A stretch of DNA of 64,000 bases from Mesorhizobium sp. NBSH29. Its GTDB lineage: Bacteria; Pseudomonadota; Alphaproteobacteria; Rhizobiales; Rhizobiaceae. The DNA is taken from NCBI RefSeq assembly GCF_015500055.1, contig NZ_CP045492.1:310001-374000 (forward strand), given 5' to 3'. Below are positions 63,458 through 64,000 of the stretch, one piece after another; the stretch's first letter is position 1, and each line of letters opens with the position of its first letter. The notes beneath the pieces were generated by a model. That model was given only the letters and a program-made list of their open reading frames with translations. It was not told the DNA's origin and ran no database searches. Both the position numbers and the translations under genes were made by a program.

Positions 63458-64000
63458 AAGCGGCCCTGCCGCTTGCGCATCATATGAACCATCTCGATGC
63501 TACCCAGCGTGACGGACGCCGCCGCGAAGTACTTGAAACCATGCATCGGCCGCACCCGGCGCTTGATGCGACGACGATCCTGCTCGATCCGATTTGTTGA
63601 AATACTGGCTCTTACCGATGCGGACCGCCTTCAATACTCGGCGCGACCTATCCAGCCAGCGGCTCTCGGCATCGCACTAAATGATCGCCTCACGATTGGT
63701 CTGACTGCCGTCGATGACGATGCGATCGGGTCGGCCATGGGGGTTCAACGCCTTGCGCAGGAAGCGCTTCGCCGCCGGCAGATCACGGTGTTCACAGAAC
63801 CAGAACTCGAATGTATCTCTGGCGCTGTCGATAGCGCGTTAGAGATACAACCACCGGCCCCGAACCTTGATGTAAGTCTCGTCCATATGCCATTTGCTTC
63901 CAACAGCCCGCTCGCGCTGGTTGAGCCAGAGAACGGCGGTGGTCAGTTCAATTGAAAACTCGGCGGAGGCGAGGACAATCTTCACATCCTGTGCAAACTG
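63458..64000 (-). pseudogene. Decayed IS6-family transposase, runs off right edge
   Basis: Minus-strand reading gives IS6 transposase segments in order: WHMDETYIKVRGRWLYL, stop, RAIDSARDTFEFWFCEHRDL, RIVIDGSQTNREAI, stop, ESRWLDRSRRVLKAVRIGKSQ-like, then after a one-base shift NRIEQDRRRIKRRVRPMHGF and EMVHMMRKRQGRF. Two in-frame stops and one frameshift make it inactive. Its 3' end abuts the PaaK-like gene, the frame running on antisense into it. The 5' end is outside the window. Confidence 0.85.

Noticed and set aside
1-64000. CRISPR arrays and tRNA or rRNA genes
   Set aside because: No regularly spaced direct repeats and no cloverleaf with a convincing T-loop and acceptor stem were found on reading; the GGTTCGA at about 7547 has no matching stem.

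Overview
The window looks like a chromosome segment of an alphaproteobacterium of the order Hyphomicrobiales (Rhizobiales). The evidence is a chvE-gguABC sugar uptake operon with a divergent gbpR-type regulator, a rhizobial-style pca cluster, an IalB-family secreted protein, an HWE histidine kinase and an IS6-type transposase remnant. Genus cannot be fixed by eye.

Layout. (1) 1-4.3 kb: tripartite RND efflux genes (permease running off the left edge, adaptor, TetR regulator). (2) 4.4-6.3 kb: an ECF42-type sigma factor with its YCII/DGPF partner and a matching candidate promoter. (3) 6.5-7.7 kb: small genes including rpsU with a TTG start. (4) 7.7-13.8 kb: gguC-gguB-gguA-chvE and divergent gbpR. 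(5) 13.9-20.6 kb: IalB-family protein, pcaCHGB, then pcaF, pobA and an SDR on the other strand. Together these cover 4-hydroxybenzoate to protocatechuate and most of the ring-cleavage branch; pcaD, pcaIJ and pcaQ are not in the window. (6) 20.8-22.4 kb: anmK and a GNAT acetyltransferase.

(7) 22.4-49.6 kb is an accessory island of lower and patchy GC. It starts with an autotransporter gene split by an 874-bp IS5-family element. Two divergent RHS clusters follow. The leftward cluster runs from a spacer at about 37.7 kb: two exported proteins carrying a Cys...GRxHxGDENG...Cys repeat, a 1640-residue RHS gene split by a second, apparently identical copy of the IS, and two proteins made of Ig-like modules. 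The rightward cluster has a protein related to the leftward Ig-like protein, two large proteins that share an N-terminal domain (possibly TULIP/P47-like) followed by Ig-like modules, and an intact 1668-residue RHS protein that is a close paralogue of the broken one. No immunity gene is recognisable. This paired RHS/Ig-like/accessory layout is the most unusual system in the window.

(8) 49.9-53.8 kb: an HWE histidine kinase and receiver protein, then small secreted and membrane proteins mixed with gene remnants. (9) 54.1-63.5 kb: a Crp/Fnr regulator and a GC-rich operon encoding a Liv-type ABC transporter (LivG, H, M, binding protein, F) with two different acyl-CoA-ligase-like enzymes. The content suggests uptake and CoA activation of an aromatic or aliphatic carboxylic acid. 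(10) 63.5-64 kb: a decayed IS6-family transposase.

Both ABC operons carry a perfect hairpin just downstream of the solute-binding-protein gene. Each IS insertion can be undone by removing the element plus one TA, which restores one continuous reading frame.
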